This document shows, piece by piece, positions 17,434 through 26,338 of a DNA stretch of 47,828 bases; position 1 is the stretch's first letter; each line of letters begins with the position of its first letter. The notes under the pieces are model-generated. The model saw nothing but the letters and a program-made list of their open reading frames with translations, had not been told where the DNA came from and did not search any database. The position numbers were made by a program, and so were the translations under genes. Source of the DNA: Deltaproteobacteria bacterium (GTDB lineage: Bacteria; Desulfobacterota; DSM-4660; Desulfatiglandales; HGW-15); contig JAFGGA010000080.1 of the NCBI GenBank assembly GCA_016930835.1, positions 1 to 47,828 of the forward strand, given 5' to 3'.

Positions 17434-18390
17434 ATGACAGCATATATCATACGTCGATTCGTGCAATCCTTGTTTGTTTTTCTATTTGTCAGCATGACCG
17501 TGTTTTTTGCGATGCGCTTGTTACCGGGCGATCCTATCCTGGTGATCATGACCCCCGAAGAGGTTGGAAGGGTATCGGATGAACGGCTTGACGAAATCAG
17601 ACACGAGTATGGATTGGATCGACCGATGATGGTCCAGTATATTGATTGGCTTGTCCATGTCTTTCGCGGCGATCTTGGCAATTCATTGATTTATAATACG
17701 AGTGTGACGGATGAGATCAAAAAAAGGCTCCCTATAACACTTTATATCGGTCTACTGGCCATGATCTTCAGCGGTATCCTCGGTACGATTCTGGGTGTGG
17801 TCAGTGCGGTCAAACGTGGGCGATGGCTGGATTCATTGGTCACGATCACGGCTAATTTGGGTATCACTGTACCGTCCTTCTGGTTGGGGATCCTGCTGGT
17901 TTTTGTTTTTTCCATTTCCCTGAAAATCCTTCCGGTGCAAGGTTATACATCCCCCTTTAGTGATTTGATGATGAGTACCAAGCAATTGATCATGCCAGTC
18001 TTTTGTTTGGCCGTGTTTCCCCTTGCGACGGTCGCCCGTCAGACGCGATCAAGCATGCTTGAAGTAATGGGTCAGGACTATATACGAACCGCCTGGGCAA
18101 AAGGTTTAAAAGAGCGGATCGTCATATCGAGACATGCACTGAAGAATGCGTTTATCCCCGTTATGACCATGACGGGTATCGTGTTTCGCAATGTCCTGGG
18201 GGGCGCCGTGATTATTGAAACCGTATTTAATATTCCTGGTCTGGGAAGATTGGCTGTGTCAGGTATTATTACGCATGATTATGCATTTGTGCAGGGTGTT
18301 ATTCTTGTGATGGTCACAGCCGTATTATTCATCAACCTGATCATTGATCTCACTTACGGATGGTTGGATCCTAGGGTACGCTATGATTAA
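17434..18390 (+). CDS. ABC transporter permease, DppB/OppB type
   Basis: The 318-residue inner-membrane protein has six predicted TM segments. It shows the DppB N-terminus (YIIRRFVQSLFVFLFVSMTVFFAMRLLPGDP), the EAA-loop region around DYIRTAWAKGLKERIVISRHALKNAFIPV, and the C-terminal LTYGWLDPRVRYD. It forms the translocation pore with the next gene product. No ATP-binding subunit gene is found nearby, which is unusual for this transporter class. It has a paralogue at 42675-43631. Confidence 0.93.
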   Translation: MTAYIIRRFVQSLFVFLFVSMTVFFAMRLLPGDPILVIMTPEEVGRVSDERLDEIRHEYGLDRPMMVQYIDWLVHVFRGDLGNSLIYNTSVTDEIKKRLPITLYIGLLAMIFSGILGTILGVVSAVKRGRWLDSLVTITANLGITVPSFWLGILLVFVFSISLKILPVQGYTSPFSDLMMSTKQLIMPVFCLAVFPLATVARQTRSSMLEVMGQDYIRTAWAKGLKERIVISRHALKNAFIPVMTMTGIVFRNVLGGAVIIETVFNIPGLGRLAVSGIITHDYAFVQGVILVMVTAVLFINLIIDLTYGWLDPRVRYD

Positions 18391-18423
18391 GGAACAGGCT
18401 CTTTAATCGGCCGGGATAAATGT

Positions 18424-19305
18424 ATGAAGAAAGGGACTCAAAATAAACAGCCACCTCGTTCCACTGAGTTCAAACGTTTTTGTCGTGTTTTTTTTGGTAG
18501 AGGTCTGGTTGTATTCGGAATGGTCATCATTTTGGCGCTTATTATAACAGCTATTTTTGCACCCTGGGTAGCCCCTTATGATCCTTATGCCTTGGATATG
18601 AGCAAAACACTGCTTCAACCCTGTAAAGACCATCTGCTGGGGACGGACGCTCTAGGAAGGGATCTATTCAGCCGAATGATTTACGGTAGTCGCATCGCTC
18701 TTCTGGTGGGCGTATTCGCGGTCGGAGCAGCTGCTATCATTGGTATGACCATAGGCCTGATTGCCGGGTATTCGGGAGGCTGGATCAGTATGATTTTTAT
18801 GAGAATAACCGACGGTCTGCTGGCTTTTCCCATGGTTCTTCTGGCGCTTCTTATCGCCGGTATTCTTGGCGGCGGCCTGAAAAATGTGATCGTTGCGTTG
18901 ACAATCGGACTTACACCCTCCTATGCCAGGCTGATGTATGGCCAGACCCTATCGGTGAGAGAAAACGATTTTGTATTGGCGGGACGTTCGATGGGAGCGA
19001 CCAATATCCGCATCATGTTACGACATATTTTTCCGAATTGTTTACCTCCTTTAATCGTACAGATCACCATGATGATCGGGATGGCGATCCTGGCCGAGGC
19101 TTCATTAAGTTTTTTGGGTGTCGGGATCAAGCCTCCGATGGCTGCCTGGGGGACGATTGTTTATGAGGGTTATCAATACTTAAGAACTCATCCCTTCCTT
19201 TCTCTTATACCCGGTTTTGCGGTCATGGTTGTTGTATTCAGTTTCAACATGGTGGGAGACGGCTTAAGGGATGCCCTTGACCCAAGATTACGAGGAGTCT
19301 TGTAG
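18424..19305 (+). CDS. ABC transporter permease, DppC/OppC type
   Basis: The 293-residue second permease has the DppC hallmark APYDPYALDMSKTLLQPCKDHLLGTDALGRDLFSR split across the first periplasmic loop. The EAA loop is RSMGATNIRIMLRHIFPNCLPPL, and the end is NMVGDGLRDALDPRLRG. It follows dppB-like after 33 bp. Its paralogue at 41767-42663 is closely similar, including the short LQPCKxHxLGTDALGRD stretch. This suggests the two cassettes arose by duplication. Confidence 0.93.
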   Translation: MKKGTQNKQPPRSTEFKRFCRVFFGRGLVVFGMVIILALIITAIFAPWVAPYDPYALDMSKTLLQPCKDHLLGTDALGRDLFSRMIYGSRIALLVGVFAVGAAAIIGMTIGLIAGYSGGWISMIFMRITDGLLAFPMVLLALLIAGILGGGLKNVIVALTIGLTPSYARLMYGQTLSVRENDFVLAGRSMGATNIRIMLRHIFPNCLPPLIVQITMMIGMAILAEASLSFLGVGIKPPMAAWGTIVYEGYQYLRTHPFLSLIPGFAVMVVVFSFNMVGDGLRDALDPRLRGVL

Positions 19306-19354
19306 CTCTTCAATCTTTCATTTTTAAGCGACATAACCTTTAAAAGGAGAACCA

Positions 19355-20107
19355 ATGCCCTTAACCAAAAATGATTATGACATTTTTAAACAATTTCATT
19401 TTACTCGGTCTCCCGTATGCGTGAAATATACTTACAAACGACCTGAGCATCTTCAAAGGTTGGGTGAGAACACAACCTTATGTATCATGTTAAAAAAAGC
19501 TCAAGAAGGAAATGCCTTTTATATCGATAAAAACAATATCACTTGTGGTGGTGCCGTGGTAGGGATGGGGGAACATCTGCCAGTCTCCTTGAGCGGAGAG
19601 TTCGCGACGGCCATCGAGGTCTATGAAGAACCTCGATCCGCAAGTCGTTTGTATCCCCAACTTCCTGAAATCAGCAACGGATTAATCAATTATGTTTCTT
19701 TTGCACCGCTCAATAAGTTTTCCTTCGACCCGGATGTCTTGATTATCTTCACCGATAATACACGTCAAACACAAATATTGCTTAGAGCCGCCAGCTATCG
19801 AACGGCAAAGATTTGGACGAGTAAATTTACGTGCATAATGGGATGTGCCTGGATCTATGCCTATCCCTATTTGAGCGGGGAAATCAATTATGGGTTAACG
19901 GGTTTGAGTCATGGGATGGGCCGCCGTAATCTGTTCCCGGATGGATTACAATTCATCTCCATACCGTATCTCATGATGCCTTCAGTCCTGCAAGCCCTAC
20001 AGGATATGCAATGGGAACTTCCCGCTTTTAAACCGGATGGCGAGGCTTTTTTCGTTAAAACGAGGAAAAGATTGTCAGAGGAGTTGCCCAAACATGTTGT
20101 GACTTAG
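19355..20107 (+). CDS. DUF169 (COG2043) family protein
   Basis: The 250-residue protein has the DUF169 pattern: an N-terminal PVCVKYTY segment, CIMLKKAQEGNAFYIDKNNITCGGAVVGMGE, and a late hydrophobic SIPYLMMPSVLQALQDMQW. Two conserved cysteines (TLCIML and ITCGGA) suggest metal or thiol chemistry, but the family has no established function. DUF169 genes are often found beside anaerobic acyl-CoA pathways. Here it sits between the permeases and the MutL/GRE genes and is preceded by AAAAGGAG. No signal peptide is apparent, so it is probably cytoplasmic. Confidence 0.8.
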   Translation: MPLTKNDYDIFKQFHFTRSPVCVKYTYKRPEHLQRLGENTTLCIMLKKAQEGNAFYIDKNNITCGGAVVGMGEHLPVSLSGEFATAIEVYEEPRSASRLYPQLPEISNGLINYVSFAPLNKFSFDPDVLIIFTDNTRQTQILLRAASYRTAKIWTSKFTCIMGCAWIYAYPYLSGEINYGLTGLSHGMGRRNLFPDGLQFISIPYLMMPSVLQALQDMQWELPAFKPDGEAFFVKTRKRLSEELPKHVVT

Positions 20108-20304
20108 CGTATACCCGTTACTCTTCCTTATCCGGCTGGGAAGGAATTAGGGAGACGAATGTTGTCCTAGTAAACATTTTGACGGTCCATACTGCCCCCC
20201 GACCACTTATCAGTTAAGGATTAAACTGCGACCTGCGTCCAAAAATCAGGGAAAAAGCCGAAAGCTGATTTTCATCACTTACTCATTTCGAAAGGATTTT
20301 TAAT
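20108..20304 (+). other. 197-bp leader before the MutL-like gene
   Basis: It contains two modest hairpins: arms TTCCTT/AAGGAA (20124-20146) and AAAATCAG/CTGATTTT (20242-20272). The second ends ~33 nt before the TTG start and could influence translation. No riboswitch class was recognised. Confidence 0.3.
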
Positions 20305-21705
20305 TTGTCCCGGATCGGTCTTTTTACGGATTTTGGTAGTACATACACCAAAGTAGTAGCAATCGATTTAGACAATGAAGTCCTCGTAGGGCAAAGCCAG
20401 TCCAACAGCACGGTAGATCGAAATATTGAGATTGGCTTTCAGTCCGCTCTAAAGAGGCTTCGATCTCAAAATTCAGAACTTCTCGATTGCGAATTTCATG
20501 TCAAACTGAGCAGCAGCAGCGCCGCAGGAGGTTTGGGATTAGTTGTCATCGGATTGGTTCCCGGTCTTACAATGAAAGCGGCCCAGATGGCGGCTCTGGG
20601 CGCGGGGGCCAAAGTGAAAGGGGCATTTTGTTACAAGCTAAATCACGATGAAATTCTGAAGATGGAAACATTATGCCCTGATATTGTCTTGTTGGCAGGA
20701 GGAACCAACGGCGGCAATGAGGATGTTATCCTCCATAATGCTAGAATGCTGGCTGATTCAGACATTCAAGCACCGATCGTGGTGGCGGGCAACAAGGCTT
20801 GTGTGGATACCATAAAGAACATACTTGAACCAACCAAGCCAGGTGTGACGATTGTTGATAATGTTCTGGGAGATCTGGATAGATTGAATGTTGAACCGAG
20901 TCGTGAGGCCATTCGACAGATTTTCATGAATCGGATCATCCATGCAAAAGGTCTTGATAAGGCCATCACATTGGTGGATCAGGTCTTAATGCCGACCCCG
21001 ATGGCCGTACTTAAGGCAGCAGAAATCATGTCTTTGGGAAGTGGCCCTGAAAGCGGCTTGGGGGAGCTTATCCTTATTGATATTGGTGGGGCAACGACCG
21101 ATGTCCATTCCATCGCCCATGGACATCCCAGTGATCCAAACGTAATGGAAAAAGGCCTGCCGGAACCCTTTTCAAAAAGGACCGTTGAAGGGGATTTGGG
21201 CTTACGATATAATGCCGTATCGATCCTAGAGGCCGTGGGAATAGATCGGCTTTGCAGATATGGATTGCTGACCAGTTCACCCACGGCTCTGGAGGCAAAA
21301 ATCAAGCACTTGTCTGAAGACATCCGCGATCTTCCAAAGACGGATGAGGATTTTGAAATAGACATCGCCTTGGCTCGATCGGCCCTGGAGATGGCCGTGG
21401 AAAGGCATTCCGGGCAGTTGGAGCAGATTTTTACATCCACAGGGATGGTTCGGATTCAAAGAGGAAAGGACTTGACTCATATAAAGACAATCATTGGTAC
21501 TGGAGGTATTTTCGCGTTCGGAAAAAATCCACTCAAGATTTTAGAGGGCGCTTTATTTAGTGACAATAATCCTTTGATTCTTAAGCCGAAAAATCCAAAG
21601 TTTCTAATAGATAAAAAGTATATCCTTTTCGCGATCGGCCTTTTGGCTGATACGGAACCGGAGAAAGCGGTACGTATCGGGAAAAAGTATCTTGTTTCTA
21701 TTTAG
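20305..21705 (+). CDS. MutL/GlmL-family ASKHA ATPase (glutamate mutase accessory-protein family)
   Basis: The 466-residue protein has LFTDFGSTYTKVVAID, SSSSAAGGLGLVVIGLVPGLTMKAAQMAALGAGAKVKG (not quoted continuously in any database search here), LLAGGTNGGNED, VVAGNK, LMPTPMAVLKAAE and IDIGGATTDVHSIAHG. These are the distinctive motifs of the MutL family encoded with B12-dependent aminomutases, where it is thought to act as an ATP-dependent chaperone or reactivator. No B12 mutase subunits are encoded here; the next gene, 34 bp on, encodes a glycyl radical enzyme. The start is TTG at 20305, with AAAGGA 8 nt upstream. A maintenance role for the neighbouring radical enzyme is inference. Confidence 0.85.
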   Translation: MSRIGLFTDFGSTYTKVVAIDLDNEVLVGQSQSNSTVDRNIEIGFQSALKRLRSQNSELLDCEFHVKLSSSSAAGGLGLVVIGLVPGLTMKAAQMAALGAGAKVKGAFCYKLNHDEILKMETLCPDIVLLAGGTNGGNEDVILHNARMLADSDIQAPIVVAGNKACVDTIKNILEPTKPGVTIVDNVLGDLDRLNVEPSREAIRQIFMNRIIHAKGLDKAITLVDQVLMPTPMAVLKAAEIMSLGSGPESGLGELILIDIGGATTDVHSIAHGHPSDPNVMEKGLPEPFSKRTVEGDLGLRYNAVSILEAVGIDRLCRYGLLTSSPTALEAKIKHLSEDIRDLPKTDEDFEIDIALARSALEMAVERHSGQLEQIFTSTGMVRIQRGKDLTHIKTIIGTGGIFAFGKNPLKILEGALFSDNNPLILKPKNPKFLIDKKYILFAIGLLADTEPEKAVRIGKKYLVSI

Positions 21706-21738
21706 ATTAAAGATATTCATCTTTCTTAGGAGGTTAAA

Positions 21739-24144
21739 ATGAACGAAAGAACACAACGTTTAAAAGAGCGACTTCACGTGGATCGATATCCCATATGCGT
21801 GGAGAGGATAGGGTACATTACGGAATCACTCAAACAAACGGATCAAGAGCCGCAGATCCTGAGGATGGCAAAATCCCTCGCCCATTACCTGGATCACAAG
21901 ACTATCTTTATTGAAGATGACGAACTGATTGTGGGCAATGTCGCCAGTAAGCCCATGGGTATGGAAGCCGGTGCCCCCACCTGGCCACCTGAGGATCTTA
22001 AAGAGCTCAAGGAGGGAAAGGAACGGTTCTTTCTGACCGATGAAGATGAGGCGCTTTTGCGGACCATGGATGATTACTGGAAAGGTAAGGGTCGGCTGAT
22101 CCCGGAGAGGCAAGGCCAATTATACGACGATGAAAGGATGTGGCCCTTTATACAATCAGGTATCCTTTGCCCACCTTGGAAGGAAAAAGGTGTCGGTCGA
22201 GGTTTCGGCCGGGCCGGAGGCGGATGGGCTGGTTTCGGGGGCCGGGGCTTGGATGTCTTAGACTTTGGTAAGGTCCTTAATGTGGGATTCAATGCGATCA
22301 TTAGAGAAGCGGAGGAGGAGTTAACTAACTTACGTTACACCAGCCTAGAGGCTATTAAAAAGGCCCATTTTCTTCAAGCCGTGATCATAGCAGATCGCGC
22401 AGTGGTTCGAATTGCCGACCGATTCGGTGATTTGGCCTCGGATATGGCATCCAAGGAAAAAGATCCCGCACGCAAGAAAGAACTTGAGCGAATCGCAGAG
22501 GCCTGCCATAGGGTCCCGGGTGAACAGGCAAGAACTTTTTATGAGGCTATGCAGTCATTCTGGTTTACCTGGGTCTTGTTTGGGGGTGGAACAACGGCCG
22601 GTGGTAGGTTTGATCAGTTTATGTATCCGTTTTACAAGAATGATAAGGAAGCGGGTCTGATTACCGATGAAGAGGTCCTTGAATTGCTCATATGCCTGCG
22701 GATAAAAGTCATGCAGGTAAACGGTGTTGCAGGCGGAAAGCTCCAGCGGGAGAAGTGGTCGGGAATGGCACGATGGAACAACTGGGTAATCGGAGGGGTC
22801 ACACCCGAAGGAAAGGATGCAACCAATGAATTGACCTACCTTATCTTGGATGCCGCTAAAGAGTGTCAAACACCTCATCACACCATTACTTTACGGGTTC
22901 ATGACAAGACACCAGAAGACTTGATGCTCAAGGCCATAGATGTGGTCAAGACCGGAATAGGCATGCCCGCCTTTGTGGGTGACAAGTCATTCATCAATTA
23001 CTTTACCAATCAAGGAGTCCCTATTGAAGACGCCCGTGAATACGCCTTGGGTGGATGTCTGGAAGCCAATATACCTGGAAAATCGGGTGCCACCATGGCC
23101 TTCGGGATGTTCATAGCACCCAGGGTATTTGAAATCAGCTTGAATGACGGGTTCGATCCCCGGACAGGTAAACAATTGGGTCCTTTTACGGGCAAATTTG
23201 AAGATTTCAAGAGTTTCGATGAACTCGTGGATGCCTTTAAAAAACAGCTTCATTATTTTATGAGCATGACCGTTGAGGAACACAATATCCTTTTGCAGGT
23301 TATGGCCGATTTGACGCCGTCGCCGGTTTGGTCATCGTTGATGCATGATGCCATCAAAGCGGGCAAGGATGTTTATGAACGGACATTGCCTTTTGAAAAT
23401 GCGGCATGTCTTAATGTGGTCGGCATGATCAATGTAGCTGATTCCATGGCTGCCATCAAAAAATTGATCTTTGATGAAAAAAAGATCACCCAGGAAGAAT
23501 TGAAGCAGGCCCTAGTGGCGAATTGGCAGGGGGATCGAAACCAGGAAATCCGCAGGATGTGCCTCGCTGCACCCAAGTACGGAAATGGAGATGAATACGT
23601 CGACACCATAGCAAGGGATCTTTATCAATATTGGGCGGATACGACCGGATCTTTTTATTCCATCTTGGGTGGAACTTTCAAGCCTACCGGTATCTCCATC
23701 ACCGCTCATGGTCCGGGTGGTGCCATGACCGGGGCGACCCCTGATGGACGTTACGCCGGTGAAAACCTGGCTGACGGAACCATGTCGGCAGCCCAGGGTA
23801 AAGACACCCGCGGTCCTACGGCCCTGATCCGCAGCGCCATGTCCATTGATCAAGAACCTTACCAATCAACGTTGTTGAACATGAAGTTTCACCCTTCAGC
23901 CTTGGAGACCACGGATGATATGAGGAAACTATCCTATTTGATCAAGACCTATTTTAATCAAGGTGGAAAACACGTTCAATTCAACGTTACGACCAGGGAG
24001 ATCCTGGAGGACGCCCAAAAGCGACCTGAGAGACATCGTGATCTCATTGTCCGGGTCGCCGGATACAGTGCCTATTATGTGCAACTTACAACCGCCATCC
24101 AGGATGATATCATGGCAAGGATGGAATATGACAGGGCAGCCTGA
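21739..24144 (+). CDS. Glycyl radical enzyme of the GCxE (dehydratase/decarboxylase-like) class
   Basis: The 801-residue PFL-like protein carries the glycyl radical motif RVAGYSAYYVQL with Gly775. Its thiyl cysteine is C440 in GGCLEAN, with E442 two residues on. The Cys-x-Glu arrangement is that of diol/choline/hydroxyproline-type enzymes and arylacetate decarboxylases. It differs from pyruvate formate-lyase (Cys-Cys) and from benzylsuccinate synthase-type active sites. AGGAGG precedes the ATG. Neither a radical-SAM activase nor a small decarboxylase subunit is encoded in the window, so activation must come from elsewhere. Co-occurrence with CoA-pathway and uptake genes suggests it acts on an imported organic acid or alcohol. 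The exact substrate is not inferable. Confidence 0.93.
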   Translation: MNERTQRLKERLHVDRYPICVERIGYITESLKQTDQEPQILRMAKSLAHYLDHKTIFIEDDELIVGNVASKPMGMEAGAPTWPPEDLKELKEGKERFFLTDEDEALLRTMDDYWKGKGRLIPERQGQLYDDERMWPFIQSGILCPPWKEKGVGRGFGRAGGGWAGFGGRGLDVLDFGKVLNVGFNAIIREAEEELTNLRYTSLEAIKKAHFLQAVIIADRAVVRIADRFGDLASDMASKEKDPARKKELERIAEACHRVPGEQARTFYEAMQSFWFTWVLFGGGTTAGGRFDQFMYPFYKNDKEAGLITDEEVLELLICLRIKVMQVNGVAGGKLQREKWSGMARWNNWVIGGVTPEGKDATNELTYLILDAAKECQTPHHTITLRVHDKTPEDLMLKAIDVVKTGIGMPAFVGDKSFINYFTNQGVPIEDAREYALGGCLEANIPGKSGATMAFGMFIAPRVFEISLNDGFDPRTGKQLGPFTGKFEDFKSFDELVDAFKKQLHYFMSMTVEEHNILLQVMADLTPSPVWSSLMHDAIKAGKDVYERTLPFENAACLNVVGMINVADSMAAIKKLIFDEKKITQEELKQALVANWQGDRNQEIRRMCLAAPKYGNGDEYVDTIARDLYQYWADTTGSFYSILGGTFKPTGISITAHGPGGAMTGATPDGRYAGENLADGTMSAAQGKDTRGPTALIRSAMSIDQEPYQSTLLNMKFHPSALETTDDMRKLSYLIKTYFNQGGKHVQFNVTTREILEDAQKRPERHRDLIVRVAGYSAYYVQLTTAIQDDIMARMEYDRAA

Positions 24145-24242
24145 GAAGAAAGAAAGCAAAGGATGTTTTCGGTTTTTTGAAAAAGCATGTATTGGCCGAT
24201 GGTAGGATATTAATGCGAACAACTAAAGTAGGAGGGATGAAG

Positions 24243-25790
24243 ATGAAATGGATGAAAACCGGAATCTGTGTTCTCGTTTGCTTGGCCGTGTTGATCGTTC
24301 CCGTATGGGGGGCCTTTGCGGAATCAGGAGGTACACCCAAATACGGCGGGGTCCTCAAGATTATTGGAAGACGTAGTACGACGGTTTTGGGCGCCCCATT
24401 CGAAAGGGGATTGAGTTATCCAACCGCGGCACCACCGGTCATGGAAAATCTTATACGGATGGACTGGGAAGGCGAACCTCTTTTCGTCTTGGCCACATCT
24501 TTCGATATCAAGCCTGAAGCGAACGCCATTATTATGGGTATCAGGAAAGGGATCAAGTTTCAAGACGGCACGCCCTTTGACGCCGAGGCCGTGAAGGTCA
24601 ATTTTGAAACCAAGAACGAAAAGGGCGGTGTCATGATACGGGAAATAAAATCCGTTGATGTTGTTGACGACTATACCGTTCGCCTTAATCTCACCAAGTT
24701 CAGTACTTCCATCTTTTCCACCATGGCTCTGGGAAGCGGTATGATGGCATCGGCCAAAGCCATCAATACACCCACCACACCGGAAAAACGGGCCGAGGAT
24801 CATATGATCGGGACAGGGCCATTTAGATTCGTGGATTGGGAACGGGATCAATATATAAAGTATAAGAAATTTGATAGTTACTGGCAGAAAGGTAAACCTT
24901 ATCTAGATGGTATTGAATTTCTCTATATTGCCGATCCTATGACGGCTTTAACGGCATTTCAAGCCGGTCAAGGTCATTTGATCTATGAAATTACACCAAA
25001 GGACGCAAGTGACCTTAGGCAAAAAGGATATCGAATCACCGCTTCGAACGTTGGATATGGTTTACTGGTGGGTGACGGCGCCAATTCAAATTCCCCTTTT
25101 TACAACCAGAAGGTTCGTGAGGCCGTTGAATATGCCATCGACCGCAAGGTCATTGCTGATGGTCTGGGTTATGGATATTATGATGCCCTGACCCAGCCGG
25201 TTACCAATGGACATCGAATGGGGTATGTTTCAGGATTGAAGACTCGCCATTATAATCCAGAGATGGCCAAGCAATTGCTGAAAGATGCCGGGTATCCCAA
25301 TGGCTTTGAGTCAAAAATTATTGCCCAAACCACGGATGACCGGGATGCCTTGGTGGCGATTCAGAATTATCTGGGGGCTGTACGGATCAATATGAAACTC
25401 GAATTGGTTGATCGAGGTAAATATTATTCCATTCTCCGTGAAGGATGGCAAAATGCTCTTATTTACGGTCGCGCATCGGCCACCCCGGATCTGGCAGGCG
25501 ATTTTGAACGGTGGTATTATCCTAGGGGTGCCTTCACCTATGCAGGCAAAATGTATCTGCCTGACGGCTTTGTTAAACTGATGGATGATATGCTTGTGAC
25601 TTATGAACCCAAAAAGCATAAGGAATTGGTTCAAAAAGGGGTCAGAATGATGCATGAAGCTGCTTGCTTGACACCCCTTTGGGCTGTGCCGAATCTTGCG
25701 GCCTCTCATAAATCCGTTCATAGTGTGGGTTGGTATGAAAATGCCCTGAGTCAACATTGGACACCCGAGGATGCATGGTTGGATGATTAA
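24243..25790 (+). CDS. Extracellular solute-binding protein, family 5 (second)
   Basis: The ~515-residue family 5 binding protein starts at ATG 24243, 7 nt after GGAGG (24231-24235); upstream in-frame ATGs at 24177, 24213 and 24237 are worse placed. The signal peptide is MKWMKTGICVLVCLAVLIVPVWGAFA. Motifs are RKGIKFQDGTPFDAEAVKVNFE, MIGTGPFRFVDWERDQYIKYKKF, YNQKVREAVEYAIDR and AKQLLKDAGYPNGFE. It is closer to the third binding protein (38532-40160) than to the first; both share FVDWERD, FLYIADPMTA/FLYIADPVTA and LGYG[FY]Y. It lies directly after the radical enzyme gene and far from the permeases at 17.4-19.3 kb. Confidence 0.92.
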   Translation: MKWMKTGICVLVCLAVLIVPVWGAFAESGGTPKYGGVLKIIGRRSTTVLGAPFERGLSYPTAAPPVMENLIRMDWEGEPLFVLATSFDIKPEANAIIMGIRKGIKFQDGTPFDAEAVKVNFETKNEKGGVMIREIKSVDVVDDYTVRLNLTKFSTSIFSTMALGSGMMASAKAINTPTTPEKRAEDHMIGTGPFRFVDWERDQYIKYKKFDSYWQKGKPYLDGIEFLYIADPMTALTAFQAGQGHLIYEITPKDASDLRQKGYRITASNVGYGLLVGDGANSNSPFYNQKVREAVEYAIDRKVIADGLGYGYYDALTQPVTNGHRMGYVSGLKTRHYNPEMAKQLLKDAGYPNGFESKIIAQTTDDRDALVAIQNYLGAVRINMKLELVDRGKYYSILREGWQNALIYGRASATPDLAGDFERWYYPRGAFTYAGKMYLPDGFVKLMDDMLVTYEPKKHKELVQKGVRMMHEAACLTPLWAVPNLAASHKSVHSVGWYENALSQHWTPEDAWLDD

Positions 25791-25834
25791 TGCGTATTAA
25801 TCTTAAGTCGTAGATTAATTTAACAATAAACAAC

Positions 25835-25860
25835 GCCTCTCCTTTTTTCGAGGGAGAGGC
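25835..25860. terminator. Hairpin after the GRE/binding-protein run
   Basis: Perfect 8-bp stem GCCTCTCC/GGAGAGGC with a 10-nt loop, 45 nt after the binding-protein stop. The 3' flank on the plus strand is not U-rich, so termination there is uncertain. On the minus strand the flank is T-rich. Confidence 0.4.
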
Positions 25861-26338
25861 ACATACGGTTCTTGTCTACCACTTTATAAAGAGGTAAGCG
25901 CCAATGCTGTCGACTTAAGGTGTTGATCCGGGCTTTTCCCGGTGAGGGCCTAAGAATCAAATCATGCCCGTTTTTTAAAGGATCTCTCAATGGCATGCAA
26001 TCGGCGTGATTCATTCATCATCCAAGTTGAGCATTTTTTAAACTTTGAGGGGAAATACGACGTTTTCGGAGGCTTTCCCGTATTTGCCTGGTTACAAGTG
26101 GGAGACGACACGAGAAATCGTTTAACTTGGATATCGATGAATGATGCAATCACATCGTGAGTCAACAGCATTGGATGCTTAAGGTCGCCGTATCTTGGAT
26201 GTGTGAGAAGAGGAATACTACTCAGTTATTTAAACTTATTCTAAAAATTTTATCAAAATGGCGTCATTATTAGTCATTCAAATCATTTTATAATGATTGT
26301 AAATTCTCATAAATCGCATTACAGGAGGAAAATCGATC
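25861..26338. other. Intergenic region without a supported gene
   Basis: About 480 bp between the end of the GRE run and the oxidoreductase gene. It holds the inverted-repeat-bounded element at 25895-26181. After that comes AT-rich sequence with a TATAAT at 26289-26294, inside ATCATT-TTAT-AATGAT. This is a possible promoter and operator for the downstream genes, but no good -35 box was found. Confidence 0.4.
25895..26181. mobile_element. Possible MITE-like or IS-derived element bounded by imperfect inverted repeats
   Basis: The left end has TAAGCG then CCAATGCTGTCGAC (25901-25914). The right end has GTCAACAGCATTGG (26161-26174) then ATGCTTA. The arms match at 13 of 14 positions in the core, and the match continues outward with a single gap (TAAGC). 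The ~287-bp interior has only short frames with no recognisable transposase domain. A non-autonomous or decayed element is inferred. Confidence 0.45.

Noticed and set aside
21739-24144. Assignment as benzylsuccinate or alkylsuccinate synthase
   Set aside because: Although BbsE/F-like genes are nearby, the active-site motif is GCLE, not the benzylsuccinate synthase type. No small subunits or activase are encoded.
25835-25890. Remnant of a group II intron 3' end
   Set aside because: GCACATACGGTTCT resembles the end of a domain V, but the complementary upstream strand is absent. No intron-encoded reverse transcriptase is present.
25962-26171. Minus-strand 69-codon frame inside the inverted-repeat element as a transposase fragment
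   Set aside because: No recognisable transposase motif and no ribosome site. It was kept only as part of the possible non-autonomous element.
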